Below are positions 63,256 to 64,000 of a DNA stretch of 64,000 nt, one piece after another (within the stretch, counting starts at the first letter, position 1; each line of letters starts with the position of its first letter). The position numbers were made by a program, and so were the translations under genes. The stretch lies in NCBI RefSeq assembly GCF_000940805.1, contig NZ_CP007142.1, positions 344,593 to 408,592 on the forward strand, read 5' to 3'. Origin of the DNA: Gynuella sunshinyii YC6258. Its GTDB lineage: Bacteria > Pseudomonadota > Gammaproteobacteria > Pseudomonadales > Natronospirillaceae. Below the pieces are notes generated by a model. It had not been told where the DNA came from. It did no database searches and worked only from the letters and a program-made list of their open reading frames with translations.

Positions 63256-63588
63256 TCTTATTTCCTGTTTCACTCAGAGCTGCAGGACCTTAAAATGCAC
63301 ACACTGAATACCCGCCTGCTTTGGTCTCGACCAACAAAAATTTTGCAGAAAAATGTATACCAGTTAACATCACAAAAGAAATTAATAGCCATCTATTAGG
63401 CATTCGTTTTAGAAACTGAATGAAGCATTTGAAAAAGTTCATATATCCTTAATATGACATATACAGTATATAAATATTTACATTGTACGGTTATATATTC
63501 TAATACTATCTATAGACAGGAGTCGTAGCCTCAGGAACCTCTGAACAGCGACTTGAAGATTCAGAGCATGTTCTGCCAGGAGATTTGT
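63256..63588. other. AT-rich divergent intergenic region
   Basis: About 333 bp without a supported gene, lying between the membrane protein gene (minus) and a lipoprotein gene (plus). The part 63440-63520 is very AT-rich and probably holds a promoter, but I cannot fix one. A 12-bp match to the left end of the MITE-like element lies at 63534-63545. Confidence 0.5.
63534..63566. repeat. MITE-end-like sequence with a short hairpin
   Basis: GGAACCTCTGAA (63534-63545) equals the first 12 bases of the element at 39209. A 7-bp dyad (CTCTGAA / TTCAGAG, 63539-63566) follows from it. No matching right end is visible before the next gene, so it may be a remnant or chance. Confidence 0.3.
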
Positions 63589-64000
63589 ATGAAACAGAAA
63601 AAAGCCAACCTGAGTATTAAAGTCGGGCTGACACTAACCACCGCAATTATTTTCAGTGCCTGCACCATCAGTGGCGATAGCACAGGCGACAGCCAAAATA
63701 TTGTGGACCCTGGCTCAGCCAATAACACGAAGCCCAAGATTACATTGAACGGCAGCAGCAATATACAAATCACAACTGGAGACAGCTTCGCAGACCCTGG
63801 CGCTACAGCTTATGATGATCAGGACGGCGACCTGACAGACTATATAGATACCAAATCTGAAGTCACCACGACTGCTGCCGGACACTATAACGTAACCTAC
63901 TCAGTCACGGATTCCAGCAACAATACTGTAACGGTATCCCGTACCGTAACCGTGGTTGATGAAAGTGAAAATTACTATGTTGATTGGATTGACAACTTCA
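63589..64000 (+). CDS. Lipoprotein with DUF5011-type Ig-like domain, N-terminal part
   Basis: The first 137 codons of a gene that runs off the right edge. ATG 63589 has AGGAG 6 bases upstream. IFSAC places a lipidated Cys at 25. A Ser/Asn-rich linker leads to an Ig-like domain (about 50-124) with the DUF5011 pattern GDSFADPGATAYDDQDGDLT and TTAAGHYNVTYSVTDSSNN, then VSRTVTVVDE. Such domains stud large surface proteins. What follows the domain is outside the window. Confidence 0.85.
   Translation, partial: MKQKKANLSIKVGLTLTTAIIFSACTISGDSTGDSQNIVDPGSANNTKPKITLNGSSNIQITTGDSFADPGATAYDDQDGDLTDYIDTKSEVTTTAAGHYNVTYSVTDSSNNTVTVSRTVTVVDESENYYVDWIDNF

Noticed and set aside
1..64000. tRNA, rRNA, CRISPR arrays, prophage or integrated-element boundaries
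   Set aside because: I found no tRNA-like cloverleaf with a GTTCRANYC core, no rRNA sequence, no repeat array, and no integrase or phage gene. The only mobile element supported is the small one at 39209-39336.

Overview
The window reads as chromosomal DNA of a Gram-negative, probably marine, gammaproteobacterium. The case rests on gene content: UvrD, GlmU/GlmS, Bfd/Bfr, FadL- and OmpA-type envelope proteins, DctB/DctD-type signalling, LrgAB, DUF1127, DUF2239 and PA3496-like small proteins, and several c-di-GMP enzymes. An Oceanospirillales-like host is my inference; no rRNA or tRNA gene is present to settle it.

Layout. 1-4.0 kb: the end of a GNAT gene, a LysR regulator with a flavodoxin-like protein, a nitroreductase, and a cupredoxin/FTR1 iron-uptake pair behind a strong Fur-box-like promoter. 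4.1-23.4 kb: an exopolysaccharide region. It opens with a diguanylate cyclase and carries two separate sets of export and chain-length genes. Set 1 (5.8-10.2 kb) is a GumC/Wzz protein, a BY-kinase, a Wza-like OPX lipoprotein and an outer-membrane barrel. Set 2 (18.7-22.1 kb) is a second GumC-like protein, a kinase homologue that lacks the P-loop lysine, and an ExeA-like ATPase. Between and after them lie genes for nucleotide-sugar supply: the dTDP-rhamnose operon, glmU-HAD-glmS and galE, plus a small secreted protein with a variant PEP-CTERM tail behind a sigma-54-type promoter. The set resembles XrtA/PEP-CTERM exopolysaccharide loci, but no exosortase, flippase, polymerase or dedicated glycosyltransferase lies in this region.

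23.4-38.2 kb: a PA3496-like protein, a GGDEF-EAL protein, uvrD with a LexA-box candidate, a TrkH-type potassium transporter, bfd-bfr iron storage, an overlapping rhomboid/M50 intramembrane protease pair, a DctB/DctD-type two-component system, and a solute-binding protein gene broken by an in-frame TGA. 38.2-49.1 kb: HIT, ClpP-like, NnrU, gamma carbonic anhydrase and DUF1127 genes, a 128-bp MITE-like element with a 4-bp target duplication, a GcvA-like regulator, a doubly degenerate GGDEF/EAL protein, a nucleotidyltransferase-like gene with lrgAB, a DEAD-box helicase and a FadL porin. 49.3-64 kb: a lipase-like hydrolase, an OmpA lipoprotein, a tandem solute-binding protein, a glycosyltransferase, a MerR/CDF metal-efflux pair with a typical 19-bp-spacer promoter, a MATE pump, a DUF2239 gene with two identical 12-bp palindromes over its promoter, an Lrp/cysteine-desulfhydrase pair, a DUF3500/HupE pair, a LigB-type dioxygenase, a membrane protein and the start of a DUF5011-type lipoprotein.

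How the parts fit. The two c-di-GMP genes that flank the polysaccharide region suggest biofilm control. Iron import (cupredoxin/FTR1) and storage (Bfd/Bfr) are probably both under Fur. The strongest candidates for something new are a folded RNA leader that covers the ribosome-binding site of the second GumC gene, the sigma-54/PEP-CTERM-variant gene, and the DUF2239 operator pair, which suggests that this family binds DNA.
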